Assembly: GCF_019192735.1 (NCBI RefSeq)
Contig: NZ_JAHTKP010000017.1
Span: 91,142 to 155,141 of the forward strand
Reading direction: 5' to 3'
DNA length: 64,000 nucleotides
Source of the DNA: Kitasatospora aureofaciens
GTDB taxonomy: Bacteria; Actinomycetota; Actinomycetes; Streptomycetales; Streptomycetaceae
The notes below the pieces were generated by a model. That model was not told the origin of the DNA. It ran no database searches and saw only the letters and a list, made by a program, of their open reading frames with translations. This document shows positions 43,198-52,693 of the stretch, in pieces. How positions within the stretch are numbered: position 1 is the first letter of the stretch; each line of letters begins with the position of its first letter. The translations under genes and the position numbers were made by a program.

Positions 43198-46100
43198 GTG
43201 AGCTCCACCGATACGGTGCTGCCCGCACCCGGACGGCCGGGCGTACCGGCCGCCGACACGCCCGCCGCCGAGCGGCGCGGCCCGCTGCGCCGGCTGCGCG
43301 AGAGCCGCGCGCTGCCCGGCCTCGCCCTCGGCGCCCTCTGCCTGGCCTATGCCCTGGGCGCCGCCATGGGCTGGGGATCGCACCAACTCGCTATTTTCAT
43401 GGGTGACTTCGGCCTGGCCGCAGCGGCCCTCGCGGCGGCGCTGTCCTGCCTGGTGTACGGCTGCACGGTCGGCGGGCATGCCCGCCCGGCCTGGTTGCTG
43501 TTCGGCCTCTCCTCGTTCATGGTCGCCTTCGGCAACGGCACCTGGGGCTGGTACGAGCTGGTCGTGCGCACCCCGCTGCCGCAGGACTCGCTCGCCGAGT
43601 ACGCCTTCCTGCTGTTCGCCCCGCTCTCCATCACCGGCGTCCTGGTGCTCGCCCAGCGCCCGCGCTCCGCGGCCGGCTGGCTCTGCCTGCTGCTGGACGG
43701 CTGGCTGATCGCCGGCTCGCTGTTCACCCTCAGCTGGAGCCTGGCGCTCGGCCGGATCGCCGCCGGCGAGGACGGCTCACCGCTGCGCCTGGCCCTCAAC
43801 CTGGCCTACCCGGTGCTGGACATCCTGCTGGTCAGCCTGGTGGTCGGGCTGCGCTTCGGCGGCCGGGACGGCAACCGGGCCGCCGTGCACACCGCGATGA
43901 TGGCGCTCGCCGTCACGGTGCTCTGCGACGCCCTGTTCACCTCCCCGGAGCTGCGCAGCAACTACCACTCCGGCGAACTCCTCGACGCCGGCTGGTTCTC
44001 CGGCAGCCTGCTACTCGCGTGGGCGCCGTGGTCGCCGCGCTGGCGCCGTCCGCTGCGCGAGCACCCCTCGGCCGGCGGCCTGCCGCGCCGCCGGGTGTCC
44101 ACCACGTTCAGCGCGCTCACCCCGTATGCGGCCGCGGCGGTCTGCACCGCCGGGATCCTCTACAACGCGCTCGGCGGGCGCCCGCTCGACCGGGTGGTGG
44201 CCGCGGCGGCCTGCACCGTCGGCCTCGCGCTGATCCTGCGCCAGGGCGTGATGCTGCTCGACAACCTCTCGCTCGCCCAGGAGCTCGCCCACAAGGAGGC
44301 GCACTTCCGCTCCCTGGTGCAGGGCTCCAGCGATGTCATCATCATCGCCGGCGCCAATGGCGTGCTCTCGTACGTCTCCCCGGCCGCGCTCGGGGTCTAC
44401 GGGCGGGACCCGGAGGAACTGGTCGGCGGCAACCTGCTGGACCTCGTCCACCCCGAGGACGTCGACCGGGTGCTCGCCGAGGTGCGCCGCTACCTCGCCC
44501 GGGTGCGGCTCACCGCGCACCGCTCCCCGGGCACCGCCGAGCCGTCCGCCCGGGTGGAGTGCCGGATCAGCTCCGGCGACGGCGAGTGGCTGCACGTCGA
44601 GTCCACCGTCAGCCGGCACCGCGACGGCCTGATCCTCAACAGCCGGGACGTGACCGAACGCGTGATACTGCAGGCCCAGTTGCAGCACAACGCCTTCCAC
44701 GACCCGCTCACCGACCTGCCCAACCGGGCGCTGTTCGCGCAGCGGCTGCGGGCCGCCCTCGGCGCCCGCGGGCAGCAGGGCGATCCAAGGGGCCAGGGCG
44801 GTGGGATTGCCGTGCTCTTCCTCGACCTGGACGGCTTCAAGGCGGTCAACGACACCGCCGGCCACCAGGTCGGCGACGAGCTGCTGGTGCAGGCCGCCCG
44901 CCGGCTCCAGGGGGCCGTCCGCTGCGGGGACACCGTCGCCCGGTTCGGCGGCGACGAGTTCGCCGCGCTGGTCTGCGGCCCGCTCGGCCGGCTCCAGGTC
45001 CAGGAGCTCGCCGAGCGGCTGCGGGTCGCCCTCTCCGAGCCGTACTGGATCGGCGGCGCCGAACTCAGCGTCGCCGCCAGCATCGGCATCGCCTTCGGCA
45101 CCCCCGAGCGCGGCCCGGCCGGCGACCCACGCGCGGCCACCGACGAGTTGATGCGCAACGCCGACCTCGCGATGTACCGGGCCAAGTCCGAGGGCAAGGG
45201 CCGGGTGGTGCTCTACACCCCTGCCATGCGGGCCGACCTCGAGCGCCGCACCGAACTGGAGGAGCGGCTGCGGGTCGCCGTCCGCGAGGGCGGCTTCACC
45301 CTGCTCCACGAGCCCGTGGTGGACCTCGTCAGCGGCGCGGTGACCGGCGTCGAGGCGCAGGCCCGCTGGCGCTCGGCGAAGGGCCAGCTGCTCACCCCGG
45401 CCGAGTTCCTGCGCTCGGCCGAGCACGGCGACGCGGCCACCCGCTTCTCCCGCTGGCTGATCCACGAGGCGGTGACGGCCGCCGCCGCCCGGCGCGGCCT
45501 CCCGGCCCGTACCCGCCCGGCGCCCGCCCCGGTGCCCGTCGCCGTCCGGCTCTCCGCCGAGCGCCTGTGCGCGCCCGGGCTGTACGAGACGGTCGCGGCG
45601 GCCCTGCGCGACAGCCGGTTGCCGGCCGGCGAGCTGGTGATCGAGGTGGCCCGGATGGGCCCGGACTCGCTCGCCGACGAACTCGGCCGCCGGCTGGCCG
45701 CGTTGCGCCGGCTCGGAGTCTCCACCGTGCTGGCCGGCTACGGCGCGGGCAGCGGCTCGCTGGGCGCCCTCGCCCGGCTGCCGTTCGACGGGCTCAAGCT
45801 GGACCGCACCCTGGTCCAGGACCTCGGCGAGTCCGCGCTCAGCCGCACGCTCGCCGGCCACGCCCTGAGACTCGGCCGCGACCTCGGCCTGGCCACCGGC
45901 GCCGAGGGGGTGGACCTGCCCCGCCAGCTCATCGCGCTCCAGGAGCTGGGCTGCCGCCGGGGGCAGGGTTCGGCCTTCGCCCCGCCGCTCGACGAGACCC
46001 GGCTGCGCCGTGCCCTGGTGCGCCGCGGCTACCCCCTGCCCAGACCCGTCGGCTCGCTCTCCGCACGCCGCGCGTACCTGGCCGCGGACACCCGGACGAG

Positions 46101-46227
46101 TGGCCGCGCGGACGCCGCCGGGGGACGTGTCGCACATCACCACGGTGCCTCCGACCTGCCCGAACACCGCGCCGTGGCCGGTCCGGGGGCAGGTCCGCAT
46201 GGCGAGACGGTCATCCCACCTGCTTGA
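43198..46227 (+). CDS. Membrane PAS-GGDEF protein with degenerate EAL domain
   Basis: 1009 aa. About nine TM helices (35-370), a PAS domain (about 380-500, FRSLVQGSSDVIIIAG), then GGDEF (about 580-585, RFGGDEFAAL intact) and an EAL-like region. The EAL motif reads VEAQARW (about 719) instead of EAL, DDFG is replaced by AGYG, and the Asn of the usual VNVS is replaced (VAVRLSAERL), so metal binding should be lost. It is therefore predicted to be a diguanylate cyclase or a c-di-GMP sensor, not a phosphodiesterase. It sits upstream of ilvB, like S. coelicolor SCO5511 as I recall. The last ~60 residues are low-complexity, and the ilvB promoter begins at its stop codon. Confidence 0.92.
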   Translation: MSSTDTVLPAPGRPGVPAADTPAAERRGPLRRLRESRALPGLALGALCLAYALGAAMGWGSHQLAIFMGDFGLAAAALAAALSCLVYGCTVGGHARPAWLLFGLSSFMVAFGNGTWGWYELVVRTPLPQDSLAEYAFLLFAPLSITGVLVLAQRPRSAAGWLCLLLDGWLIAGSLFTLSWSLALGRIAAGEDGSPLRLALNLAYPVLDILLVSLVVGLRFGGRDGNRAAVHTAMMALAVTVLCDALFTSPELRSNYHSGELLDAGWFSGSLLLAWAPWSPRWRRPLREHPSAGGLPRRRVSTTFSALTPYAAAAVCTAGILYNALGGRPLDRVVAAAACTVGLALILRQGVMLLDNLSLAQELAHKEAHFRSLVQGSSDVIIIAGANGVLSYVSPAALGVYGRDPEELVGGNLLDLVHPEDVDRVLAEVRRYLARVRLTAHRSPGTAEPSARVECRISSGDGEWLHVESTVSRHRDGLILNSRDVTERVILQAQLQHNAFHDPLTDLPNRALFAQRLRAALGARGQQGDPRGQGGGIAVLFLDLDGFKAVNDTAGHQVGDELLVQAARRLQGAVRCGDTVARFGGDEFAALVCGPLGRLQVQELAERLRVALSEPYWIGGAELSVAASIGIAFGTPERGPAGDPRAATDELMRNADLAMYRAKSEGKGRVVLYTPAMRADLERRTELEERLRVAVREGGFTLLHEPVVDLVSGAVTGVEAQARWRSAKGQLLTPAEFLRSAEHGDAATRFSRWLIHEAVTAAAARRGLPARTRPAPAPVPVAVRLSAERLCAPGLYETVAAALRDSRLPAGELVIEVARMGPDSLADELGRRLAALRRLGVSTVLAGYGAGSGSLGALARLPFDGLKLDRTLVQDLGESALSRTLAGHALRLGRDLGLATGAEGVDLPRQLIALQELGCRRGQGSAFAPPLDETRLRRALVRRGYPLPRPVGSLSARRAYLAADTRTSGRADAAGGRVAHHHGASDLPEHRAVAGPGAGPHGETVIPPA

Positions 46228-46253
46228 CACGCGCCCCCGGGCGGGAGGATGGT
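46224..46253 (+). promoter_or_regulatory. Promoter of the ilvB leader
   Basis: TTGACA at 46224-46229, 18-nt spacer, then GATGGT at 46248-46253. The predicted start is at about 46260, one base before the leader-peptide ATG, so the leader would be translated from a leaderless transcript. The -35 overlaps the stop codon of the upstream gene. Confidence 0.6.
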
Positions 46254-46260
46254 CGTTGCC

Positions 46261-46302
46261 ATGCGCACCCGAATTCTCGTACTTGGCGGGCGCGTCGGCT
46301 GA
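46261..46302 (+). CDS. ilvB attenuator leader peptide
   Basis: Encodes MRTRILVLGGRVG. Ile-Leu-Val-Leu in a row is the hallmark of a branched-chain attenuation peptide. An in-frame ATG four codons earlier would add Val-Val. A terminator hairpin with a T-run follows 40 nt later. Stalling at scarce Ile, Leu or Val codons would prevent the terminator from forming. Similar leaders upstream of ilvB are known in actinobacteria. Confidence 0.85.
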   Translation: MRTRILVLGGRVG

Positions 46303-46341
46303 GCGGGCCTCCACGCCCCGCTTGTGACAGACCGACGCGCC

Positions 46342-46376
46342 ACCCCTCGCATGCCCTGGGCACGAGGGGTTTTTTG
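46342..46376 (+). terminator. ilvB attenuator terminator
   Basis: Arms ACCCCTCG and CGAGGGGT with an inner TGCC/GGCA extension, followed by six Ts. A real U-tract is unusual at this GC content. It lies 180 nt upstream of the ilvB start. Confidence 0.85.
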
Positions 46377-46558
46377 TTGCACTGACGCTGTTCCACCCCC
46401 GCAGAACCCCTGGCCCCGATCGCCCCGAAAACGCCACCGAAACGGCGAAAAGCGGGACGATTGAGGCAGAGCCGGCGATCGGCCCGGACCGGGACCCCAC
46501 CCTCGCAGTACCGGGGCCCGCACCACCGGGCCGGCAAAACCCGAGAAGAGACAGGCAG

Positions 46559-48415
46559 ATGACTGAGCACGCCGCATCCCCCCGCCGCGGGGACACCCCG
46601 GCCGCCCACGCTCCCGCTCCCCAGCACGTCGTCGAGACCATGACCGGCGCCCAGTCGCTCATCCGCTCGCTGGAGGCCGTAGGCGCGGACACCGTCTTCG
46701 GCATCCCGGGCGGGGCCATCCTTCCCGCGTACGACCCGCTGATGGACTCGGTCAAGGTGCGCCACATCCTGGTCCGCCACGAGCAGGGCGCCGGCCACGC
46801 CGCCACCGGCTACGCCCAGGCCACCGGCAGGGTCGGGGTCTGCATGGCCACCTCCGGCCCCGGCGCCACCAACCTGGTGACCCCGATCGCCGACGCCTAC
46901 ATGGACTCCGTGCCGATCGTCGCGATCACCGGCCAGGTCGCCTCGAAGGCGATCGGCACCGACGCCTTCCAGGAGGCGGACATCTGCGGCATCACGATGC
47001 CGATCACCAAGCACAATTACCTGGTCACCGACCCGGCCGAGATCCCTCGGGTGATCGCCGAGGCGTTCCACATCGCCGCCACCGGTCGCCCCGGCCCGGT
47101 CCTCGTCGACATCGCCAAGGACGCGCTGCAGGCGACCACCACGTTCCGGTGGCCGGTCGAGACCTCGCTGCCCGGCTACCGGCCGGTCACCAAGCCGCAC
47201 GCCAAGCAGATCCGCGAGGCCGCGAAGATGCTGGTGGGCGCCAAGCGCCCGGTGCTGTACGTCGGCGGCGGCGTCATCAAGGCGCAGGCCACCGCCGAGC
47301 TGCGGATCCTGGCCGAGCTGACCGGCGCCCCCGTCGTCACCACCCTGATGGCGCTCGGCGCGTTCCCCGACAGCCACCCGCAGCACCTGGGCATGCCCGG
47401 CATGCACGGCACCGTCCCGGCGGTCACCGCGCTGCAGAAGGCGGACCTGCTGTTCACCATCGGCGCCCGCTTCGACGACCGGGTCACCGGCAAGCTGGAC
47501 AGCTTCGCCCCGTACGCCAAGGTCGTCCACGCCGACATCGACCCGGCCGAGATCGGCAAGAACCGCCCGGCCGACGTGCCGATCGTCGGCGACGCCCGCG
47601 AGGTGCTGGCCGACCTGATCGTCGCCGTCCAGGCCGAGTTCGACGCCGGCCACAAGGGCGACTACGCGGAGTGGTGGGAGAAGCTCGACGAGTGGAAGAA
47701 GACCTACCCGCTGGGCTACGAGCCGGCCCCCGCCGGGCAGCTCTCCCCGCAGCAGGTCATCGAGCGGATCGGCCGGCTGGTCGGCCCGGAGGCGATCTAC
47801 GCCGCGGGCGTCGGCCAGCACCAGATGTGGAGCTCGCAGTTCATCCGCTTCGAGAAGCCGGGCACCTGGCTCAACTCGGGCGGCGCCGGGACCATGGGCT
47901 ACGCGGTCCCGGCCGCCATGGGCGCCAAGGCCGGCCGTCCGGACAGCGAGGTCTGGGCGATCGACGGCGACGGCTGCTTCCAGATGACCAACCAGGAGCT
48001 GGTCACCTGCGCCCTGAACGGCATCCCGATCAAGGTCGCGGTCATCAACAACGGCTCGCTGGGCATGGTCCGCCAGTGGCAGACGCTGTTCTACAACCAG
48101 CGCTACTCCAACACCGTGCTGCACGCCGGCCCGGGCCACGACGGCGTCGAACCGCCGGCCCAGGGCGGCACCCGGATCCCCGACTTCGTCCTGCTGTCCG
48201 AGGCGATGGGCTGCGTCGGCCTGCGCTGCGAGCGCCCCGAGGATCTGGACACGGTGATCAAGCAGGCGATGGAGATCAACGACCGCCCGGTCGTCATCGA
48301 CTTCATCGTCCACCAGGACGCCATGGTCTGGCCGATGGTCGCGGCCGGCACCAGCAACGACGAGATCCAGTTCGCCAAGGGCGTCCGGCCCGACTTCGGC
48401 GACGATCTCGACTGA
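46559..48415 (+). CDS. ilvB: Acetolactate synthase large subunit
   Basis: 618-aa ThDP-dependent enzyme for the first common step of Val, Leu and Ile synthesis. The catalytic Glu is in VRHEQGAGHAATGYA, the FAD/quinone domain lies in the middle, and the ThDP-Mg motif is EVWAIDGDGCFQMTNQELVT. The N-terminal 20 residues are an unconserved extension. GAGAAGAGACAGG precedes the ATG. It is first of ilvB-ilvN, with ilvC 155 nt further on, and under the leader attenuator. Confidence 0.97.
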   Translation: MTEHAASPRRGDTPAAHAPAPQHVVETMTGAQSLIRSLEAVGADTVFGIPGGAILPAYDPLMDSVKVRHILVRHEQGAGHAATGYAQATGRVGVCMATSGPGATNLVTPIADAYMDSVPIVAITGQVASKAIGTDAFQEADICGITMPITKHNYLVTDPAEIPRVIAEAFHIAATGRPGPVLVDIAKDALQATTTFRWPVETSLPGYRPVTKPHAKQIREAAKMLVGAKRPVLYVGGGVIKAQATAELRILAELTGAPVVTTLMALGAFPDSHPQHLGMPGMHGTVPAVTALQKADLLFTIGARFDDRVTGKLDSFAPYAKVVHADIDPAEIGKNRPADVPIVGDAREVLADLIVAVQAEFDAGHKGDYAEWWEKLDEWKKTYPLGYEPAPAGQLSPQQVIERIGRLVGPEAIYAAGVGQHQMWSSQFIRFEKPGTWLNSGGAGTMGYAVPAAMGAKAGRPDSEVWAIDGDGCFQMTNQELVTCALNGIPIKVAVINNGSLGMVRQWQTLFYNQRYSNTVLHAGPGHDGVEPPAQGGTRIPDFVLLSEAMGCVGLRCERPEDLDTVIKQAMEINDRPVVIDFIVHQDAMVWPMVAAGTSNDEIQFAKGVRPDFGDDLD

Positions 48416-48446
48416 CCGCCCCTATCCAGAGCGACTGAGGAACTTC

Positions 48447-48971
48447 ATGTCCAAGCACACCCTCTCCGTCCTGGTCGAGAACAAGCCCGGCGTGCTCGCC
48501 CGCATCGCCGCGCTGTTCTCCCGTCGGGGCTTCAACATCGACTCCCTCGCCGTCGGCCCGACCGAGCACCCGGACGTGTCCCGGATGACGATCGTGGTCA
48601 ACGTCGAGGACCTCCCGCTGGAACAGGTCACCAAGCAGCTCAACAAGCTCGTGAACGTGATAAAGATCGTCGAACTCGACCAGGCCGCTGCGATCCAGCG
48701 GGAACTGGTCCTGGTGAAGGTCCGCGCCGACAACGAGACCCGGTCGCAGATCGTCGAGATCGTCCAGCTGTTCCGTGCCAAGACCGTCGACGTGTCGCCC
48801 GATGCGGTGACCATCGAGGCCACCGGCAGCTCGGACAAGCTGGAGGCCATGCTCCGGATGCTGGAGCCGTACGGCATCAAGGAGCTCGTCCAGTCCGGCC
48901 TGGTCGCCATCGGGCGCGGCGCCCGTTCGATCACGGACCGCTCGCTGCGCGCCCTCGACCGCAGCGCCTGA
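48447..48971 (+). CDS. ilvN: Acetolactate synthase small (regulatory) subunit
   Basis: 174 aa. The N-terminal ACT domain (HTLSVLVENKPGVLARIAAL) binds valine for feedback inhibition; a second ACT-like C-terminal domain spans about 85-165. It lies 31 nt after ilvB, with GAGGAACTTC before the ATG. Confidence 0.96.
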   Translation: MSKHTLSVLVENKPGVLARIAALFSRRGFNIDSLAVGPTEHPDVSRMTIVVNVEDLPLEQVTKQLNKLVNVIKIVELDQAAAIQRELVLVKVRADNETRSQIVEIVQLFRAKTVDVSPDAVTIEATGSSDKLEAMLRMLEPYGIKELVQSGLVAIGRGARSITDRSLRALDRSA

Positions 48972-48990
48972 CCCGCGCTGTCCGCCCACC

Positions 48991-49038
48991 CGTCGCCCAC
49001 CACCGCCCATCCAGCGGCGCGCTGCGCGCGACACCCCT
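48991..49038. repeat. 48-bp intergenic repeat, copy A
   Basis: Starts CGTCGCCCACC and, 24 nt on, contains a 24-base core (begins CGGCGCGCTGCGCGCGACAC) that is identical and identically spaced in copy B at 52197-52244. It lies in the ilvN-ilvC gap. The rest of the gap has TACGGT near 49076, a possible -10 for ilvC. Confidence 0.65.
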
Positions 49039-49126
49039 TTCCGAAGTACTGCCCCATACCACCGCCGGGTGCGAATACGGTAGGCACCGCGTACCCGGCA
49101 CCCATCACGCAAGGAGATGTGCCCCC

Positions 49127-50125
<999 letters not shown>

Positions 50126-50179
50126 GCCTCTCCCGGCTGCTTTTGACCGGCCTTGTTCTGCAGGGCCCTTGTACAAGTA

Positions 50180-50220
50180 GGCTGCTCCCGTCCGGGTGAT
50201 TTCGCCGGACGGGAGCAGCC
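50180..50220 (+). terminator. Terminator between ilvC and serA
   Basis: A perfect 16-bp stem (GGCTGCTCCCGTCCGG and complement) with a 9-nt loop, 55 nt after ilvC. TAGGCT at 50178-50183 overlaps the stem and could be a promoter element for serA. The rest of the 236-nt gap has no gene. Confidence 0.75.
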
Positions 50221-50361
50221 TCGTACTCTGCCCGTCGATACACTTCCGAGTGCGCGTCAGGCCCACAGCGTCGTGCGTCTACCTACGCGGCATGCCACCT
50301 TCCCCCGCCCTTCCACGCCACCTACGTGCCGGGGGAACCGGACAGTTAAGGACACACTGTC

Positions 50362-51960
50362 GTGAGCACTGTGACATCCAAAACCGCCGTAGTACTGATC
50401 GCCGAAGAGCTGTCGCCCGCCACCGTCGACGCCCTCGGCCCCGACTTCGAGATCCGGCACTGCAACGGCGCCGACCGCACCGAGCTGCTCACCGCGATCG
50501 CCGACGTCGACGCGATCCTGATCCGCTCCGCCACCAAGCTCGACGCCGAGGCGCTGGCCGCCGCGCGCAAGCTCAAGGTCGTCGCCCGGGCCGGCGTCGG
50601 CCTCGACAACGTGGACGTCGCCGCCGCCACCAAAGCCGGCGTCATGGTCGTCAACGCGCCGACCTCGAACATCGTCACCGCCGCCGAACTCGCCTGCGGC
50701 CTGCTGATCTCGGTCGCCCGCAACATCGCGCCGGCCAACGCCGCGCTCAAGGGCGGCGAGTGGAAGCGCAACAAGTACACCGGCGTCGAGCTGAGCGAGA
50801 AGGTCCTCGGCGTCGTCGGCCTCGGCCGGATCGGCGTCCTGGTCGCCCAGCGGATGTCCGCGTTCGGCATGAAGATCGTCGCGTACGACCCCTACATCCA
50901 GGCCGCCCGCGCCGCGCAGATGGGCGTCAAGCTGGTCTCGCTGGAGGAGCTGCTGGAGGTCTCGGACTTCATCACCGTCCACCTCCCCAAGACCCCGGAG
51001 ACCCTCGGCCTGATCGGCGACGAGGCGCTGCACAAGGTCAAGCCGACCGTCCGCATCGTGAACGCCGCCCGCGGCGGCATCGTGGACGAGGAGGCGCTCG
51101 CCGGCGCCCTGCGCGACGGCCGGGTGGCCGGCGCCGGCCTGGACGTGTATGCCAAGGAGCCGTGCACCGACTCCCCGCTGTTCGCCTTCGACAACGTGGT
51201 CGCCACCCCGCACCTGGGCGCCTCCACCGACGAGGCGCAGGAGAAGGCCGGCATCGCCGTCGCCAAGTCGGTCCGCCTCGCGCTGGCCGGCGAGCTGGTG
51301 CCGGACGCCGTCAACGTCCAGGGCGGCGTGATCGCCGAGGACGTGCGCCCGGGCCTGCCGCTCGCCGAGAAGCTCGGCCGGATCTTCACCGCGCTGGCCG
51401 GCGAGGTGGCCGTCCGGCTCGACGTCGAGGTCCGCGGCGAGATCACCCAGCACGACGTCAAGGTGCTCGAACTGTCCGCGCTGAAGGGCGTGTTCGAGGA
51501 CGTGGTGGCGGAGACGGTGTCCTACGTCAACGCCCCGCTGTTCGCCCAGGAGCGCGGCGTCGAGGTGCGCCTGACCACCTCCAGTGAGAGCCTTGAGCAC
51601 CGCAACGTGATCACCGTCCGCGGCACGCTCGCGAACGGCGAGGAGATCGCCATCTCCGGCACGCTGGCCGGCCCGAAGCAGACCCAGAAGATCGTCGGCG
51701 TGGACGCCTTCGACGTGGACGTCGCGCTCACCGACCACATGGCCTTCTTCAAGTACGAGGACCGCCCGGGCGTGGTCGGCGTCCTCGGCAAGCACCTCGG
51801 CGACGCCGGCATCAACATCGCCGGCATGCAGGTCGCCCGGGACGGCGGCGGCGCGCTCGCCTCCATCACCGTGGACACCCAGATCCCGCAGGAGGTGCTG
51901 TCGGCGATCGCCGCCGAGATCGGCGCCCGCTTCGCGCGCTCGGTCGACCTGGGCGCCTGA
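50362..51960 (+). CDS. serA: D-3-phosphoglycerate dehydrogenase
   Basis: 532-aa long-form SerA, the first step of serine synthesis. NAD-binding VVGLGRIGVLVAQRM, the catalytic His region of DVYAKEPCTDSPLFAFDNVVATPHLGA, an intervening ASB domain (about 315-450), and a C-terminal ACT domain (about 455-532) that binds serine for feedback control. AAGGACACAC precedes the GTG at 50362. Confidence 0.97.
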   Translation: MSTVTSKTAVVLIAEELSPATVDALGPDFEIRHCNGADRTELLTAIADVDAILIRSATKLDAEALAAARKLKVVARAGVGLDNVDVAAATKAGVMVVNAPTSNIVTAAELACGLLISVARNIAPANAALKGGEWKRNKYTGVELSEKVLGVVGLGRIGVLVAQRMSAFGMKIVAYDPYIQAARAAQMGVKLVSLEELLEVSDFITVHLPKTPETLGLIGDEALHKVKPTVRIVNAARGGIVDEEALAGALRDGRVAGAGLDVYAKEPCTDSPLFAFDNVVATPHLGASTDEAQEKAGIAVAKSVRLALAGELVPDAVNVQGGVIAEDVRPGLPLAEKLGRIFTALAGEVAVRLDVEVRGEITQHDVKVLELSALKGVFEDVVAETVSYVNAPLFAQERGVEVRLTTSSESLEHRNVITVRGTLANGEEIAISGTLAGPKQTQKIVGVDAFDVDVALTDHMAFFKYEDRPGVVGVLGKHLGDAGINIAGMQVARDGGGALASITVDTQIPQEVLSAIAAEIGARFARSVDLGA

Positions 51961-51974
51961 GCCCCGGCCGTTTC

Positions 51975-52013
51975 CAGGGCCCGGACCACCGTTCGCCGGT
52001 GGTCCGGGCCCTG
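51975..52013 (+). terminator. Terminator after serA
   Basis: A perfect 17-bp stem starting CAGGGCCCGGACCACCG with a TTCGC loop, 15 nt after serA. The remainder of the gap to 52298 carries the copy B repeat and no recognisable gene. Confidence 0.85.
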
Positions 52014-52196
52014 CTGCATGCCTTCGGGTGACCGCCGTCTCAGATACTAGGAAATCCAAGTATTCGTGCAGACACGGCCGGGCCGGGGTCGTACCTTGGA
52101 AGAGCCATACGGTGTGCCGCCCCTGTAGCCAGGGCGCGCGGCCCGTGTGCGCGTGCGCCCTCACAGGCAGGCGATCCCTGCCTTTGCGCTCCCTCC

Positions 52197-52244
52197 CGTC
52201 GCCCACCGCCACCCTTCTTACGGCGCGCTGCGCGCGACACCCCT
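52197..52244. repeat. 48-bp intergenic repeat, copy B
   Basis: Matches copy A at 48991-49038: CGTCGCCCACC followed at the same distance by the same 24-base core. The central GCGCGCTGCGCGC is a near palindrome. It lies between serA and a small Arg-rich protein gene. Confidence 0.65.
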
Positions 52245-52298
52245 GGTTTCCCCTCACTGAGTCGTGCCTTTGCGCGCGCCGCTTCCAAGGAGCCCGGT

Positions 52299-52457
52299 AT
52301 GCCCCCGACTGCCGACCGTCACGCCACCTCCGCCCCCGCCGCCCCCGTCCGCGCCCCGCGCCGCCGCCGGGCCGCCGAGCGGAACACCTTCGCCGCCGCC
52401 GCCCTCCAGCGCTCGCTGGACCGTCGCGACAACGGCGGCGTGACCGGCCACCTCTGA
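52299..52457 (+). CDS. 52-aa Arg/Ala-rich small protein
   Basis: Begins MPPTADRHATSAPAAPVRAP, followed by RRRRAAERNTFAAAALQRSL and a short Gly/Asp tail. AAGGAG lies 6 nt before the ATG, a near-ideal Shine-Dalgarno. It is highly basic with no TM segment. Family unknown. Confidence 0.65.
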   Translation: MPPTADRHATSAPAAPVRAPRRRRAAERNTFAAAALQRSLDRRDNGGVTGHL

Positions 52458-52693
52458 CGGGTGCTGTCGCTCGGTGCGGCGGACCGGCGTTCATCTGCCG
52501 AATAGGCCGCACGGGCTGATGCCGGGTCACCCCGGAGAGTGCAACTGGCGCCCGTCCGAGGGACGTTGCTCGCACTCACCGGCGCGATCATCCTAATTTG
52601 GGGCCCCCGGAAGGGTGATCGACGTCCGCGCGGGCGGGCGTCAGCGACCACGGTGTGCGGATCAGTCCCCCTTGCCGGGGGAGAGGGCCCCAA
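52458..52693. other. Intergenic region upstream of the subtilase
   Basis: 236 nt. TAATTT at about 52594 is an AT-rich hexamer that could be a -10 box. A frame at 52539 encodes a short hydrophobic stretch but has no Shine-Dalgarno and runs into the subtilase gene in another frame, so I do not call it. Confidence 0.4.
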
